A DNA stretch of 64,000 nucleotides. It comes from Pyrobaculum islandicum DSM 4184. GTDB lineage: Archaea; Thermoproteota; Thermoprotei; Thermoproteales; Thermoproteaceae. The position numbers were made by a program, and so were the translations under genes. Shown here piece by piece: positions 50,684-60,994 of the stretch. The stretch lies in assembly GCF_000015205.1 (NCBI RefSeq), contig NC_008701.1:1491436-1555435 (forward strand). The letters are read 5' to 3'. Every line of letters begins with the position of its first letter. The first letter of the stretch is position 1. The notes beneath the pieces were generated by a model. That model ran no database searches. It saw nothing but the letters and a program-made list of their open reading frames with translations, and had not been told where the DNA came from.

Positions 50684-51649
50684 TTACTTCTTCTCGGCGC
50701 GCCAATCTACAAGCGAATAGACTGTTTTCCCCTTTAGTTTCATTATATAGGCCGTGGCCGATAAAGCTGCGGCCACCCCCATTGCGGCTGAGATTACCGC
50801 TTGTTTATATGGGTATGCCACTATATCGCCCGCTGCAAATACTCCTGGGGTCTTAGTCTTGCCTTCCCAATCGGCTATTATTTCTCCCCTCTCATTTAGA
50901 TCCACGAGATGTTTTACGAAGTCACTTCTGGTGACATAGCCGGCCTCTATAAAAATTGCCGCTACTGGTATCTCCTGTATCTCTCCTGTCTTCTTATTTT
51001 TGATAATAATAGATCTCACTTTTGTATCACCTCTTATTTCTACAACTTCGCTATTTGGGATAAATACTGCTTTCCCTAACCTCTTTATCTGTTCTATAAA
51101 CTCGTCGTCGTGAATGGGTTTCTCGGATGGAAAAATCCAGTAGAACTTGTTAGCTATAGAAGATAGAATGGTAGCCGGCTCTCTGGCTAAATCGCCCCAG
51201 CTTACCAGAGCCACGTCTTGGCCTTTGAAAAACGGCGCATCGCATATTGTACAATATGAGACACCTCTGTTCTTAAACTTCGTCTCTCCAGGCACTCCTA
51301 GTTCTTTCGGCGTCTTCCCGAAGGCGAGAATTACCGCCAAAGCCTTATACTCATCGCCTCCCCAAGTCTTAACGACAAAGATATCGCCAACTTTTTCTAT
51401 AGAATTCACCTCGTCGAATATTACCTCTGCTCCAAAGGCTCGTGCTTGTTGTTCTACTCTTTTCGCGAGTTCGGGCCCGGAGATCTTGTGTATGGCGGGA
51501 TAATTTTCTATTAGCGTTGTCATATTGAGCTGTCCCCCAAGATCTTTACTTATTACTAAAGTTTTTAGCTTCTGACGTGCAGTATATAGCGCGGCAGAGA
51601 GACCGGCAATACCTGCACCAACTATCACTACGTCGTAATCTACATCCAT
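50684..51649 (-). CDS. trxB: Thioredoxin reductase
   Basis: 321 residues, flavoprotein. FAD motif [34 protein letters not shown] end [19 protein letters not shown]. The redox-active disulphide is CTICDAPFF (CxxC). The NADP motif GxGxxA/G is degraded to [12 protein letters not shown], so NADPH use may be altered or lost. ATG start with AT-rich region upstream. Divergent from rps19. Confidence 0.88.
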   Translation of the reverse strand: MDVDYDVVIVGAGIAGLSAALYTARQKLKTLVISKDLGGQLNMTTLIENYPAIHKISGPELAKRVEQQARAFGAEVIFDEVNSIEKVGDIFVVKTWGGDEYKALAVILAFGKTPKELGVPGETKFKNRGVSYCTICDAPFFKGQDVALVSWGDLAREPATILSSIANKFYWIFPSEKPIHDDEFIEQIKRLGKAVFIPNSEVVEIRGDTKVRSIIIKNKKTGEIQEIPVAAIFIEAGYVTRSDFVKHLVDLNERGEIIADWEGKTKTPGVFAAGDIVAYPYKQAVISAAMGVAAALSATAYIMKLKGKTVYSLVDWRAEKK

Positions 51650-51724
51650 AGGGGAGTTTTTCGAGGTGTAGTTAAAAACCTTCAGCTACAAAAGCTTTTA
51701 AACAGATTTATTACGTCAACAGCG

Positions 51725-52207
51725 ATGTCTTCAAAAGAAAAAGAACAAGAAGCCGAAAAGGGAAAACAGGGGTGGATTATTCCCACGGTTATACCACCGG
51801 AAGAGTGGAGCACCTTTAGATATCGAGGAAAGACTCTTGAGGAGTTATTAAACATGCCGATGGACGAATTTATAAAACTCCTCCCAGCGCGACAGAGAAG
51901 AAGTCTAAAGAGGGGGCTAAAGCCAGAACATAGAAAACTCCTCGAAAAAATAAGAAAGGCAAAGAAACTAATGGCACAAGGCAAGAAAGTGGTAATAAAA
52001 ACCCATTGTAGAGATATGATAATATTACCGGAAATGGTGGGCCTTACGATACATGTCTATAATGGGATTACGTATATCCCAGTCTTTATATCGCCTTGGC
52101 ATATAGGACATTATCTAGGCGAATTTGCAATTACGACGAAAATCGTGCAACACGGCGAACCCGGCCTAAAGGCTACGAGATCTTCATTACACATAGCTGC
52201 TAAATAG
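51725..52207 (+). CDS. rps19: Ribosomal protein uS19
   Basis: 160 residues. Archaeal S19 with an extended charged N-terminus. The core [44 protein letters not shown] and [37 protein letters not shown] binds 16S rRNA in the small subunit head. TATA-like AGCTTTTAAACAG (about 51693-51705) precedes the ATG. Next gene rps17 after 2 nt. Confidence 0.95.
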   Translation: MSSKEKEQEAEKGKQGWIIPTVIPPEEWSTFRYRGKTLEELLNMPMDEFIKLLPARQRRSLKRGLKPEHRKLLEKIRKAKKLMAQGKKVVIKTHCRDMIILPEMVGLTIHVYNGITYIPVFISPWHIGHYLGEFAITTKIVQHGEPGLKATRSSLHIAAK

Positions 52208-52209
52208 AT

Positions 52210-52653
52210 ATGACAGTTGTAAAACTCCAAAATAGGCCTAAAATTGGCGACGTTATTACTCTACCTAATGGGAGAAAGGTAGAGGTTAGAGATATAGGCA
52301 TTCCCTATATACTCCCACCAAATGCGGTATGCGACGACCCTCTTTGCCCATGGCATGGCCATCTTAAAATAAGGCTGAAGTTGTTAGAAGTGACTGTCGA
52401 GAAGGTGAGGATGCATAAAGCCGCTGTTGTGTTACACGAGTGGGTCCACTATATACGTAAGTACAATCGTTATGAGCGGCGGAGGAGGAGGATACACGTT
52501 AGGGTACCTGAATGTATAGAAGTGAAGCCAGGAGACAAGGTAATAATCGCAGAAACTAGACCACTTGCAAAAACAATATCGTGGGTAGTGATAGGGAAAA
52601 AAGAGGATGTTACTGTGTGGAAAGCTAAACACGAAGTTTTACAAACAGACTAG
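52210..52653 (+). CDS. rps17: Ribosomal protein uS17
   Basis: 147 residues. OB-fold with DDPLCPWHGHLKIRLKLLEVTVEKVRMHKAAVVLHEW and YVRKYNRYERRRRRIHVRVPECIEVKPGDKVIIAETRPLAKT-type order as in archaeal S17. The start ATG at 52210 follows rps19 by 2 nt. The XPF nuclease gene follows at 2 nt. Hence an S19-S17-XPF operon. Confidence 0.93.
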   Translation: MTVVKLQNRPKIGDVITLPNGRKVEVRDIGIPYILPPNAVCDDPLCPWHGHLKIRLKLLEVTVEKVRMHKAAVVLHEWVHYIRKYNRYERRRRRIHVRVPECIEVKPGDKVIIAETRPLAKTISWVVIGKKEDVTVWKAKHEVLQTD

Positions 52654-52655
52654 TA

Positions 52656-53303
52656 GTGCAAAACCCAGTAGTTCTTGTTGATACTAGGGAACACGCTGAA
52701 GAAATTATACGATACATAAAGGAGGGTGGGTGTTCGGTAATTAAGACTAAGCTTGAGATCGGCGATTACATAGCAGGTGAGTTTATTTTTGAAAGAAAGA
52801 GAGTTGACGACTTTATAAATTCGATAATTGACGGCCGGCTTTTCAGCCAAGCAGAAAGACTTAGAGAAGTCGATTTCAGACCTTTAATAATTATCGAAGG
52901 AGACCTCTGGGAAGAGCTTAAAGTAAGAAAGATATCTCCCAACGCTATTCTTGGAGCACAACTAGCTCTCTATAAGATGGGGGTTGGAATTGTGTATACA
53001 GAAAGTAGAGAGCAAAGTGGTGTAATCATATGTCTAGCGGCTAGAAAGAGCAGAAGTAATAAGATTAAGACTCCCACCACTAAGAAGAAGACAGATGTAA
53101 AAAGTCTACAAATAGCTTTATTAGCTTCGCTACCTGGCGTTGGGCCTAGACGTGCAGAAGAGCTTTTGAAGAAATACGGCACTCCTCTAAATGCAATAAT
53201 AAACTATAAGTCTTGGGATATTGACGAAAAAAGACATATCCTTATAAAACGTATATTAGAAACACCATATACGTCGACTTCCTCACTTGACAAATATCTA
53301 TAG
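52656..53303 (+). CDS. XPF/Mus81-family structure-specific endonuclease
   Basis: 215 residues, short crenarchaeal XPF without the helicase domain. The nuclease motif is VDTREHA...ERKRVDDF (GDxxxERKxxxD form), and the tandem helix-hairpin-helix region is LASLPGVGPRRAEELLKKYG. It cuts 3' flaps and forks. The end SLDKYL resembles a PCNA-binding PIP tail. GTG start 2 nt after rps17. Convergent 6 nt overlap with the GH1 gene. Confidence 0.9.
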   Translation: MQNPVVLVDTREHAEEIIRYIKEGGCSVIKTKLEIGDYIAGEFIFERKRVDDFINSIIDGRLFSQAERLREVDFRPLIIIEGDLWEELKVRKISPNAILGAQLALYKMGVGIVYTESREQSGVIICLAARKSRSNKIKTPTTKKKTDVKSLQIALLASLPGVGPRRAEELLKKYGTPLNAIINYKSWDIDEKRHILIKRILETPYTSTSSLDKYL

Positions 53304-54368
53304 GTGCCAACGCCATTCAAGCCCGGCGTCTCTCTCCACAAACTCGCAACGGGGGGGATTCTCCAGAGTCGTCCTAAAGACCTTAGCTAACCGTGTTAAT
53401 ATACGTCTAGTGCCTTTTATATCAACAAGCGCGAAAAAAGGCTGATATCCTAGTCCCCATTCATAGCCATGCAAAAAACTCCACCAAATTGCAACAATAG
53501 GCTTTACTTCTTTAAATACGTGTGCCATAGAGCAGAGGTATCTATACCTAAGCTCTTCATCTCTTGTGGCTATTCCAAACTCTGTCACTGCGAGAGGCGT
53601 GGGCGGTTTTATTTCTAACAAACTCTTAGGTCTGTATAGGAAGCGCATTGAAAAATCTTCATATCTACCTACGACATAAAAATTTATAGATGTATAATCC
53701 ATTTCTTTAAACATTGCTAAGTATTTTGAGTTTAACCTATTTATAAAATAGATAATCGGTTTAAATATAGCATTTTTAGACTCAAACTTTGTAAATGAAT
53801 GTGTAAAAGATTTTACTACGCCATAGTTTTTTAATATGTCTCTAGCCATGAGAATAGTCTCATTTATGTTTGATAGTGCCCTTCTCATATGTTTAAGCGA
53901 CATGAAACCATACGGTGGCAAGTCGCCTCTAATGTATGCGAGAAATGTGTACATACTTGGCTCGTTAAATATTAAAGCTACGTCGATTAGACCTCCAAGC
54001 TCTCTTGCAACATAATCTACATATGACAAAAATCTCCTTGTCACGTCTTTAGACTCCCAACCGCCATATTTCCACACCCATCTAGGATTTGTAAAATGGT
54101 GTAACGTAACCCAAGTCTTTATACCGCGTCTCTTGATAGACGATAGATATTCGTTAAAAAGCTTGAGAGCTTCTTTGTCGTAATAGCCCTCTCTAGGCTC
54201 TATTATAGCCCATTCAATTCCTGTTCTAAATACATCTAGGCCCACTGCCTTGGCGATATCGAAATCTTCCTCATAAAAAAGTATGTGATATGCGCCAGGC
54301 TCGTCAAGCATATCGCATTTACAAAACCCGAAGTGTTGATATGGAGATACGGCCGCGCCTATCTGCAC
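53298..54368 (-). CDS. GH1 family glycosidase-like protein
   Basis: 356 residues. The GH1 acid/base Glu is in FNEPSMYTF (NEP) and the nucleophile Glu in AVTEFGIAT (usual TENG). Other motifs: VFRTGIEWAIIEPREG, WVTLHHFTNPRWV and IVAIWWSFLHGYEWGLGYQ. Shorter than typical 480-residue GH1 enzymes, so loops are trimmed. Substrate unknown (beta-glycoside). TTGs avoided: ATG start. Stop of the usp gene overlaps its start by one base. Confidence 0.8.
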   Translation of the reverse strand: MQIGAAVSPYQHFGFCKCDMLDEPGAYHILFYEEDFDIAKAVGLDVFRTGIEWAIIEPREGYYDKEALKLFNEYLSSIKRRGIKTWVTLHHFTNPRWVWKYGGWESKDVTRRFLSYVDYVARELGGLIDVALIFNEPSMYTFLAYIRGDLPPYGFMSLKHMRRALSNINETILMARDILKNYGVVKSFTHSFTKFESKNAIFKPIIYFINRLNSKYLAMFKEMDYTSINFYVVGRYEDFSMRFLYRPKSLLEIKPPTPLAVTEFGIATRDEELRYRYLCSMAHVFKEVKPIVAIWWSFLHGYEWGLGYQPFFALVDIKGTRRILTRLAKVFRTTLENPPRCEFVERDAGLEWRWHL

Positions 54369-54793
54369 TACCGCAGTATTAACACCGAAGTGTTGGCCGC
54401 CAACGCAACTGCGACAGATGTACTATTGTATAGAAGGGCAGAGGCGCCGTAGTAGCCCCTTGATAAAAGAATCACCATATCATAACTATTTTCAGAAAGC
54501 TCCTTTACAATCTCAGACGCAACTGTCTCCCCCTCACCCATTTTCCTAACTTTGAAAAAATGTTTAATGCCTTTCTTGTTCATAAATTCTTCTACTGTAG
54601 TCTTTAATTGTTCAGCCGTTGGGTCGTTTTCACTAATAGATACGTACAGGAATACTATATCAGCACCGTATCTCTCGCCGAAGTCTGCCGCTACATTTAA
54701 CAACTCTCTTAGTCTTACTGGATTCATCGGCGAAATAGGCACAAGTATACGTCTGAATTTATAGGCAAGCTCGTATGACGGCTCGTCAACCAT
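54368..54793 (-). CDS. Universal stress protein (UspA family)
   Basis: 141 residues. [25 protein letters not shown] gives the nucleotide-binding start and [32 protein letters not shown] the G-x(2)-G-x(9)-G(S/T)-like end, here degenerate. ATP binding is unsure. The stop overlaps the GH1 gene start by 1 nt; the start overlaps the gap stop by 8 nt. Follows gap-pgk, one operon of four or five genes. Confidence 0.8.
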   Translation of the reverse strand: MVDEPSYELAYKFRRILVPISPMNPVRLRELLNVAADFGERYGADIVFLYVSISENDPTAEQLKTTVEEFMNKKGIKHFFKVRKMGEGETVASEIVKELSENSYDMVILLSRGYYGASALLYNSTSVAVALAANTSVLILR

Positions 54794-55820
54794 ATACCTT
54801 ACCCTCTGTAATTAACTTAAGAGTTTTATCTGTTTTCTCAATTGAGCGCCACTTAGGCAATATGCCTAAGACTGCTCTTATAGCATCAACGTTTTCAGGG
54901 ACTACGATAGATTCTTGATGTACGCCGTACATTAGGTAAAGCTCGTTTCCACGTATAGTAACCGAATCTCTAAAGATGGCAACCTCTGGGAAGTCGCTTC
55001 TCGACCTTCCCAAATCTCTGGCATATTCTATAACATGCGCCAAGCTTTGAAATCCAGACCCTACATCTGCCAAAAAGATACGTGGAGTTTTTACAAAAGC
55101 CTCTATCACGGCATCTTTTGTATATGTAGAGCTTAGTTCTATGTATGCCATGTGCATATGCATTATTGTAACAGGCACAGCTATTGCCATCGTTACAATG
55201 TCGATATCTTTGAGTATTGTCTGTACATCAGGCCCGTGGTGGCTGGGCACAGTAGCCGGGTTGGGCACAACGTCATTAATAGGCCCCTTCTTATGCTCCT
55301 TAGGATCTGCGCCTCTCCTGGCGATAAATATCCTCGCCTTTTTAATGCCTATCCCATTCAAGATCAAAGATGTGAGAACTCTAGTGATTCCTGTCGTGTT
55401 ACAACTTACCACTCTCACATAGCGTCTCCCTTTCGCTTCTTCGTAATTAGCCAAGGCGTTAAAGCTTACGTCAGCTACATCTGCTTCTTCGCCTCCCTGG
55501 AAAATTACAGGTTTGTCATACCTTTGATAATACTTCTCTTTGTTCTCACGCCCTACGTCCTCCGGCGAGGCATCAATTATTATATCAGACGCTTTGATTA
55601 AATCTTCGATCGTACCTGCTGGCTCTATGCCAGCTTTTTTAAATTTATCAAATCTGTCAGAGTATGTATATATTGGAAAGCCGCGTGCCAACGCTATCTT
55701 AGCCTCGTAGTCTGGCGTGACTTTTAACACGCCGACTACTTTCATATCGTCTTGCATTGCTACCGCATCTGCTATTCTCTTACCTATTGTGCCGTAGCCT
55801 ATAATTCCTACTTTTATCAT
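54786..55820 (-). CDS. gap: Archaeal glyceraldehyde-3-phosphate dehydrogenase (type II)
   Basis: 344 residues. NAD(P) site [17 protein letters not shown] and catalytic Cys in [12 protein letters not shown] (family CNTT). [10 protein letters not shown] and [12 protein letters not shown]-like segment follow. It phosphorylates GAP for gluconeogenesis with PGK. ATG overlapped by the pgk stop (ATGA, 4 nt). Typical archaeal order pgk-gap. Confidence 0.95.
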   Translation of the reverse strand: MIKVGIIGYGTIGKRIADAVAMQDDMKVVGVLKVTPDYEAKIALARGFPIYTYSDRFDKFKKAGIEPAGTIEDLIKASDIIIDASPEDVGRENKEKYYQRYDKPVIFQGGEEADVADVSFNALANYEEAKGRRYVRVVSCNTTGITRVLTSLILNGIGIKKARIFIARRGADPKEHKKGPINDVVPNPATVPSHHGPDVQTILKDIDIVTMAIAVPVTIMHMHMAYIELSSTYTKDAVIEAFVKTPRIFLADVGSGFQSLAHVIEYARDLGRSRSDFPEVAIFRDSVTIRGNELYLMYGVHQESIVVPENVDAIRAVLGILPKWRSIEKTDKTLKLITEGKVYG

Positions 55821-57043
55821 GCCCAGAACTTCTTTGCAGAGATTAATAACGCTTTTACCGCTGGCATTTCTTCACCTCCTATTGTTTGTATAAACGCACG
55901 GCCTCCCGTCGATACGTGAAAAGCCTTACTTATGACACCAGCTTTCTCAGCCGCAAATATCGTGTGTCCCCCGCCGAGTATAAGATTCCTATCGGCGCCT
56001 GCTCTTAATAACTCTATAGTGCCCATGGCAAATTTTTCATCTTCTATATAGCCCATGGGACCGCTAAAAATCACAATATCACTTTGTCTAATAATTTCTT
56101 TGAACTGAATAATAGTAGATCTACCAATATCTAGCGGAACTTGTGTAAGAGAATATATATCTATATCAATTCTACCATTTCTATTTATGGCAAAATCAAT
56201 TGGCGTGTGAATCTGGGATCCGTATTTGTCAAGTATGTACCTAGCTTTATCTATATAAGGCAAGAAACCTCCTTTTTCAATCTCCTGTCTTAATAAGTTA
56301 TTCACGACACCATATTTAGCTACAGCAAATACAAACCCAACTAACCCTCCTACAGCCACGGTCTCTACTAAGCCGTTTTTCAAAAGCTGTTCAATCGCCT
56401 TTAGAGTATCTGGTATCTTAGCACCTCCTGCTATTAACGTCACGCCTTTTCCCCGCTTTTCAAATACTGTAGCCAACGCCCTGAGCTCTTTTTCAAATAC
56501 ATAACCCATGCAAGACGGCATTACGATAGGAAATCCGACGACACTTGGCTGAGACCTATGGGCTACCGCAAAACCGTCGAAAATAAAATAATCGCCTAGA
56601 GGAGCCAACTTACGGACTAGCATAGTTTCTGCTTGCGCCTCTGGGACCTTTTCAATAACTTCCTCAGATAACATTCTTACATTTTCTAACAAAAGTATCT
56701 CGCCGCCTTTTAACTCCTTTATTTGCTTCCTAGCCTCAGGCCCTATAACATCGTCAACAAACTTAATGGGTCTTTCTAGATACTTTTCAAGAAGAGGTTT
56801 GTGCAACTCTAGCGATGTAAAATCGTCTTGTCCTGGTCTGCCTTGGTGAGCTAAAACAACAACTTTTAAACCAGCGTCTAGGGCTAAACGAAGCGTGACC
56901 GTATGTGCTCTTATTCTAAAATCATCTATTATTTTTCCATTAACTATTGGCGAATTTATATCTATTCTAATAAATGCCACTTTATCTTTTTTTAAACATT
57001 TATCCATAGTAACTAGCTGATTTATAATATCACTAAGTAACAT
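55817..57043 (-). CDS. pgk: Phosphoglycerate kinase
   Basis: 408 residues. [22 protein letters not shown] carries the 3-PG-binding Arg/Asp/Asn residues; [10 protein letters not shown] and [17 protein letters not shown] give the nucleotide site (GGGxx). Converts 1,3-BPG and ADP to 3-PG and ATP. ATG start ([10 protein letters not shown]) or the ATG at about 57007 (MDKCLKKDK), which matches the family N-terminus. An AT-rich gap with TATA-like ATATATAATATATATTG (57102-57118) lies upstream. Confidence 0.95.
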   Translation of the reverse strand: MLLSDIINQLVTMDKCLKKDKVAFIRIDINSPIVNGKIIDDFRIRAHTVTLRLALDAGLKVVVLAHQGRPGQDDFTSLELHKPLLEKYLERPIKFVDDVIGPEARKQIKELKGGEILLLENVRMLSEEVIEKVPEAQAETMLVRKLAPLGDYFIFDGFAVAHRSQPSVVGFPIVMPSCMGYVFEKELRALATVFEKRGKGVTLIAGGAKIPDTLKAIEQLLKNGLVETVAVGGLVGFVFAVAKYGVVNNLLRQEIEKGGFLPYIDKARYILDKYGSQIHTPIDFAINRNGRIDIDIYSLTQVPLDIGRSTIIQFKEIIRQSDIVIFSGPMGYIEDEKFAMGTIELLRAGADRNLILGGGHTIFAAEKAGVISKAFHVSTGGRAFIQTIGGEEMPAVKALLISAKKFWA

Positions 57044-57159
57044 GTAAGAACGTTTAACTAGGGTTAATAAGTATTACCGGCTATACTCACTATATAGAGA
57101 TATATATAATATATATTGCACTACAAAATATTATTTAAGGAGTGCACTTCTCTAACCTT

Positions 57160-57735
57160 ATGCGTTTTGATAAGTACCGCTACGCTTTGAAATACGTAGC
57201 TGAGGCTTTTAATAAGAGAGGTATTGAATACATCCTCGTTGGCAGCGCGATTCTCCCACTTGCGTACAACATCGACTATGATCCCAAAGACGTTGATCTA
57301 TTTATTTTGAACAAATCTACCGTGCTCGATAATGAGCTTTTTGAAGAAATAGCAAGAGAATATGACTGGGACTTAGGAACATCAGACCACGGTACTATAT
57401 ATTATGAATTGATAATTTCGGGAGATACTGTGAGAGTGGATTTGTTGGAAAATATCCTTGATATATATATACCGATGGAGTTTTTTTCAGATGTCAGAGA
57501 AATAGACATTAATAATGTAAAAATAAGGTCTATAGGCCTAGAGGAGTTGTTAGTTCTTAAAGCCAAAATTGCAACAAAAGAAGCTGAAGAGTTTATTAAT
57601 GAATTAGCTAGAATTATACTGGAACATGACATAAAAATTAACTATAATAAAATAAAGAGACTTGCAACACTATATCCAGAAGACTCAGAAGGTATTATAA
57701 AAAGACTTAGAAGAAATGGTATCTACGTAGAATAA
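57160..57735 (+). CDS. Nucleotidyltransferase-fold protein
   Basis: About 191 residues. GSAILPLAYNIDYDPKDVDLFI has the G-S-x(9-12)-D-x-D pattern of the pol-beta/MNT nucleotidyltransferase fold, with a later Asp in VRVDLLEN. Helical C-terminus (LVLKAKIATKEAEEFINELARIILE). The start ATG at 57160 was chosen because the TATA-like ATTATTTAAGG (57128-57138) is about 25 nt upstream. No HEPN partner is beside it, so a toxin-antitoxin pairing is not supported. Possibly aminoglycoside/RNA NTase-like. Confidence 0.65.
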   Translation: MRFDKYRYALKYVAEAFNKRGIEYILVGSAILPLAYNIDYDPKDVDLFILNKSTVLDNELFEEIAREYDWDLGTSDHGTIYYELIISGDTVRVDLLENILDIYIPMEFFSDVREIDINNVKIRSIGLEELLVLKAKIATKEAEEFINELARIILEHDIKINYNKIKRLATLYPEDSEGIIKRLRRNGIYVE

Positions 57736-57764
57736 CAAATTTAAACATTGGGTATGGTGTCACT

Positions 57765-59594
57765 ATGCGCGTTTTATATATACACGCAGAGCGTTTTACT
57801 TGGGATGTAAAAGACCCCGCCTCAGATATTAGAGACGAGCCTATCTCCGGCAAGGCCAACAACGCCCTTGTGATCTTTGCAACAGTTGAAAGAGGAGATA
57901 TTCCAGATGAGGGATTTCTCCGCCAGATAGCCCGCGATATTATCGACGTAGCTAATAAAGTGAAGGCTAGCTCCATAGTGATATATCCCTACGCCCATTT
58001 ATCAAGCGAATTAGCTAGACCCTATGTAGCAAGGGAAGTTTTAAATAAGTTATATGAAGTTGTCAAATCGGAATTTCATGGCGAAGTCTACAAAGCGCCT
58101 TTTGGCTACTACAAGGCCTTTGAAATTAAGTGTTTTGGACACCCTCTCTCTGAGTTAAGCCGTAGTTTTAAGCCAGAAGGTGCCAAAGTCGAGAAAAAGG
58201 TCGAAGAAAGACGTGATGTATACATAGTGCTCACCCCCTCCGGCGAGGAATACAACCCGGCAGATTTCAACTATGATAAATTTGAGGATCTTAAAGCCCT
58301 AGTAGACAAGGAGGTATTTAAAAAAGAACTTAGTGGAGGATCAGAGCCTAGATATCTTGACTACCTGAGAAAATTTGGTTTCGAATGGGAGTCTATGTCT
58401 GACGTAGGCCATATGCGTTACGCGCCTGAGGCCACTATAATGATAGAGCTTGTGGAAGACTATGCATATATGGTTGCCAAATCTCTAGGCATACCGGTAT
58501 TTAAAATAAGGGGAACAAACATGTTTAAACTGTCTGAGACGGCTATTGAGTCGCATGCGCGTCTCTTTGGCGAACGTCTGTATGTTGTCGAATCTGATAC
58601 AGATCTTATATTGAGATATGCTGCATGTTTTCAACAATTTGCTATGGTAAAAGATTGGGTAATAAGCTATAAACACCTGCCCTTTGGTGTAATAGAAATA
58701 GCAGACTCCTACAGACATGAACAGCCGGGCGAAACAGTGTTGTTGTTTAGACTAAGGCGGTTTTTCATGCCAGATCTCCACATATTTACAAGAGATATGG
58801 CAGAGGCTATAGATATATCGTTTAAGCTACACGAAGTTATTTTTAGAGAGATAGAGAAATTAGGCAGGACATACGTCTCGCTTTATAACGTAACGGAGGA
58901 GTTTTACAAAGAGTATAAGAACTATCTGATAGAATTGGCGAAGAGAGAGGGCAAGCCTATATTGGTAAGAATTTTACCTGGTCAAAAGTACTATTGGGTT
59001 TTAAATGTGGAATTTCATATAATTGACGAATTAGGCAGGCCTAGGGAAATTGCAACATTTCAAATAGATATAGGCAACGCCAAACGTTTTGGCATAAAGT
59101 ATGTAGATGAAAATAATCAAGTTAGATATCCGGTGATAATTCATACAGCTATACTAGGCAGCGTCGAGAGATATCTATATGTTGTATTTGATACTATGGC
59201 TAAGGCGGAAAAAGCCGGCAAGATCCCACGGCTTCCCACTTGGCTTTCGCCTGTCCAAGTGCGTATCATACCTATCACACGGGACAATTTAAAATATGCT
59301 GTAGAGATAGCCGATAAATTAGAGACGGAGGGCATACGCGTAGATATTGATGATAGAGATGAGACTCTCTCTAAGAAGATACGAGACGCAGAAGTTAGTT
59401 GGATACCGTATATATGTGTAGTAGGCTCTAAAGAAGAGACAGAAGGTGTGTTATCAGTTAGAGAAAGGGGGGGAGGCCAGTATAAGACTACGCCAGAGGA
59501 GCTCATCAAGAAAATAAAGGAGGAGACGCGGGGCTATCCTAACAGGCCCCTTTACATGCCGAGATTCTTAAGCCAACGTCCTTCGAGAGGTTAG
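57765..59594 (+). CDS. thrS: Threonyl-tRNA synthetase
   Basis: 609 residues, archaeal form with an N-terminal D-aminoacyl-deacylase-like editing domain (MRVLYIHAERFTWDV). The catalytic class II core has motif 2 (SYRHEQPGETVLLFRLRRFFMPDLHIF) and motif 3 (HTAILGSVERYLYV). Zinc ligands C, H, H lie in YAACFQQF, DLHIF and IHTAI. A C-terminal anticodon domain follows (VQVRIIPITRDNLKYAVEIADKL). ATG with TATA-like CAAATTTAAAC. speD follows after 56 nt. Confidence 0.95.
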   Translation: MRVLYIHAERFTWDVKDPASDIRDEPISGKANNALVIFATVERGDIPDEGFLRQIARDIIDVANKVKASSIVIYPYAHLSSELARPYVAREVLNKLYEVVKSEFHGEVYKAPFGYYKAFEIKCFGHPLSELSRSFKPEGAKVEKKVEERRDVYIVLTPSGEEYNPADFNYDKFEDLKALVDKEVFKKELSGGSEPRYLDYLRKFGFEWESMSDVGHMRYAPEATIMIELVEDYAYMVAKSLGIPVFKIRGTNMFKLSETAIESHARLFGERLYVVESDTDLILRYAACFQQFAMVKDWVISYKHLPFGVIEIADSYRHEQPGETVLLFRLRRFFMPDLHIFTRDMAEAIDISFKLHEVIFREIEKLGRTYVSLYNVTEEFYKEYKNYLIELAKREGKPILVRILPGQKYYWVLNVEFHIIDELGRPREIATFQIDIGNAKRFGIKYVDENNQVRYPVIIHTAILGSVERYLYVVFDTMAKAEKAGKIPRLPTWLSPVQVRIIPITRDNLKYAVEIADKLETEGIRVDIDDRDETLSKKIRDAEVSWIPYICVVGSKEETEGVLSVRERGGGQYKTTPEELIKKIKEETRGYPNRPLYMPRFLSQRPSRG

Positions 59595-59650
59595 CCGATA
59601 GATTTTTTTGAAAGAAAAATTTATATAGGGGTGTCTTAGCCGCGCACGAA

Positions 59651-60031
59651 ATGCAGACAACAACCCAAGTCAAAACCCCCATAGTGGGGAAACATGTCTA
59701 TGGCGAATTATATGGAGTAGATGAAGCGCTTCTTCGAGATGAAGAAAAACTCAGAAGGATAGTGATAGAGGCTGCCCACATTGCAAAAATGCACCTAGTT
59801 GAGGTAAACTCTTGGAGATTCAAGGGTGGAGATAAAGAGGGTGTTTCCGTAATCGCACTAGTGTTAGAGAGCCACATAGCTATACATACGTGGCCTGTAT
59901 ATAACTACGCCACGGTAGATGTATATACATGCGGAGAGCATTCAGACCCTATGGCTGCCTTCCGTTATATAGTATCACAACTAGCGCCAAAGAGATTCAC
60001 CGTGAACTACTCAGATCGCTCATACAAATAA
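59651..60031 (+). CDS. S-Adenosylmethionine or arginine decarboxylase (pyruvoyl)
   Basis: 126 residues. The self-cleavage site is in [11 protein letters not shown] (between Glu and Ser, giving the pyruvoyl group), followed by [19 protein letters not shown] with the catalytic Cys. Crenarchaea have two close paralogues, AdoMet decarboxylase (SpeH) and arginine decarboxylase, which this alone does not separate. Needed for spermidine or agmatine synthesis. TATA-like AATTTATATAGG (59621-59632) gives a leaderless start at 59651. Confidence 0.85.
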   Translation: MQTTTQVKTPIVGKHVYGELYGVDEALLRDEEKLRRIVIEAAHIAKMHLVEVNSWRFKGGDKEGVSVIALVLESHIAIHTWPVYNYATVDVYTCGEHSDPMAAFRYIVSQLAPKRFTVNYSDRSYK

Positions 60032-60052
60032 TCTTTCTCTTTTTCTCTTCCC

Positions 60053-60994
60053 GTGTCAAATCTCTTGCTTATTTTGCTGTGGTACAGCCCTGAAAAAATA
60101 AGTAGAGAGATCGTCGAGAAAGTGGCGTTTGTAGGCGCTGTATACTCTGCAGATGCTGTCAACTTTATCGTAAAGTCGCTTTATGAAAAGTATAACAATG
60201 TAGACACAGTAATAGTCTACGGCCCTGATTTAAACGGTGCGGGAGAGTTAATCGTTCAAGCGTTGAGGGGTGTGTGTAACGACGCTTTGAGAATACCGTG
60301 TGAATATGTAAAAAACCTCGGCGTTAATGTCGTCGACTTACGTTGGAAAAGCGAGGGGGAGCTGAGAAAAGCGGTTTATTCTCTTTACAATCCTAAGGCG
60401 ACGCTTGTTAGACCACGTATAGAAATCAAATTAGAGACCCCAGAGAAGAGACTACCTTACTATGGCCCTCATATTCTCTATGATAACGACTTAGATGCCC
60501 TTAGGTCTAAAGCCATAGATTACATTCTCACATATGGCGTAGATGTCGGCGATGTGATATATAATATACTAATCCTCCAGCTAAAGACACAAGGCGTATA
60601 CGTAGCAAGGCCTTGCGATGTCTTACGAGAATGGCCTTGTGGACTTGACAAAGCTGCCGCCTTGCTGGCTACGCCAGCCTTTATCCAGAAGAGAGATATA
60701 GAGACGGCATTGCCTATGGTGAGACTAGAGATTTATAAAAGGGATGTTTATGATCCACACGGCAATTTTGTACTAGCCGACAAGCTCTACCACTATGGCC
60801 CACGCGGTATTTTGTTAAGGCAACTTGAGCTCAACTACTTGAACATACGTAGAGAGGCACAAAAGTTGCTACCTGACCACTCTTTTTACCTTGGCAAGGA
60901 ATATGCTGCATATAGGATATTGAAAGATAGATATCTCCAGGATAGGTGGGAAAACGAGATTGAAGATACATATGGCGCCGGGGGTGGGATTTGA
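60053..60994 (+). CDS. DUF4346-like protein (thymidylate-synthase-annotated family)
   Basis: 313 residues. WYSPEKISREIVEKVAFVGAVYSADAVNFIVKSL and VIVYGPDLNGAGELIVQAL match a family related to tetrahydromethanopterin S-methyltransferase subunit A. Homologues have sometimes been annotated as thymidylate synthase. The end KEYAAYRILKDRYLQDRWENEIEDTYGAGGGI is odd: the last seven codons lie inside the 3' end of the convergent tRNA gene, and the TGA is formed by its T-loop bases. Function uncertain. Confidence 0.55.
   Translation: MSNLLLILLWYSPEKISREIVEKVAFVGAVYSADAVNFIVKSLYEKYNNVDTVIVYGPDLNGAGELIVQALRGVCNDALRIPCEYVKNLGVNVVDLRWKSEGELRKAVYSLYNPKATLVRPRIEIKLETPEKRLPYYGPHILYDNDLDALRSKAIDYILTYGVDVGDVIYNILILQLKTQGVYVARPCDVLREWPCGLDKAAALLATPAFIQKRDIETALPMVRLEIYKRDVYDPHGNFVLADKLYHYGPRGILLRQLELNYLNIRREAQKLLPDHSFYLGKEYAAYRILKDRYLQDRWENEIEDTYGAGGGI

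Noticed and set aside
57142-57735. HEPN-MNT toxin-antitoxin system
   Set aside because: The nucleotidyltransferase has no adjacent HEPN gene, and its neighbours are pgk and thrS.
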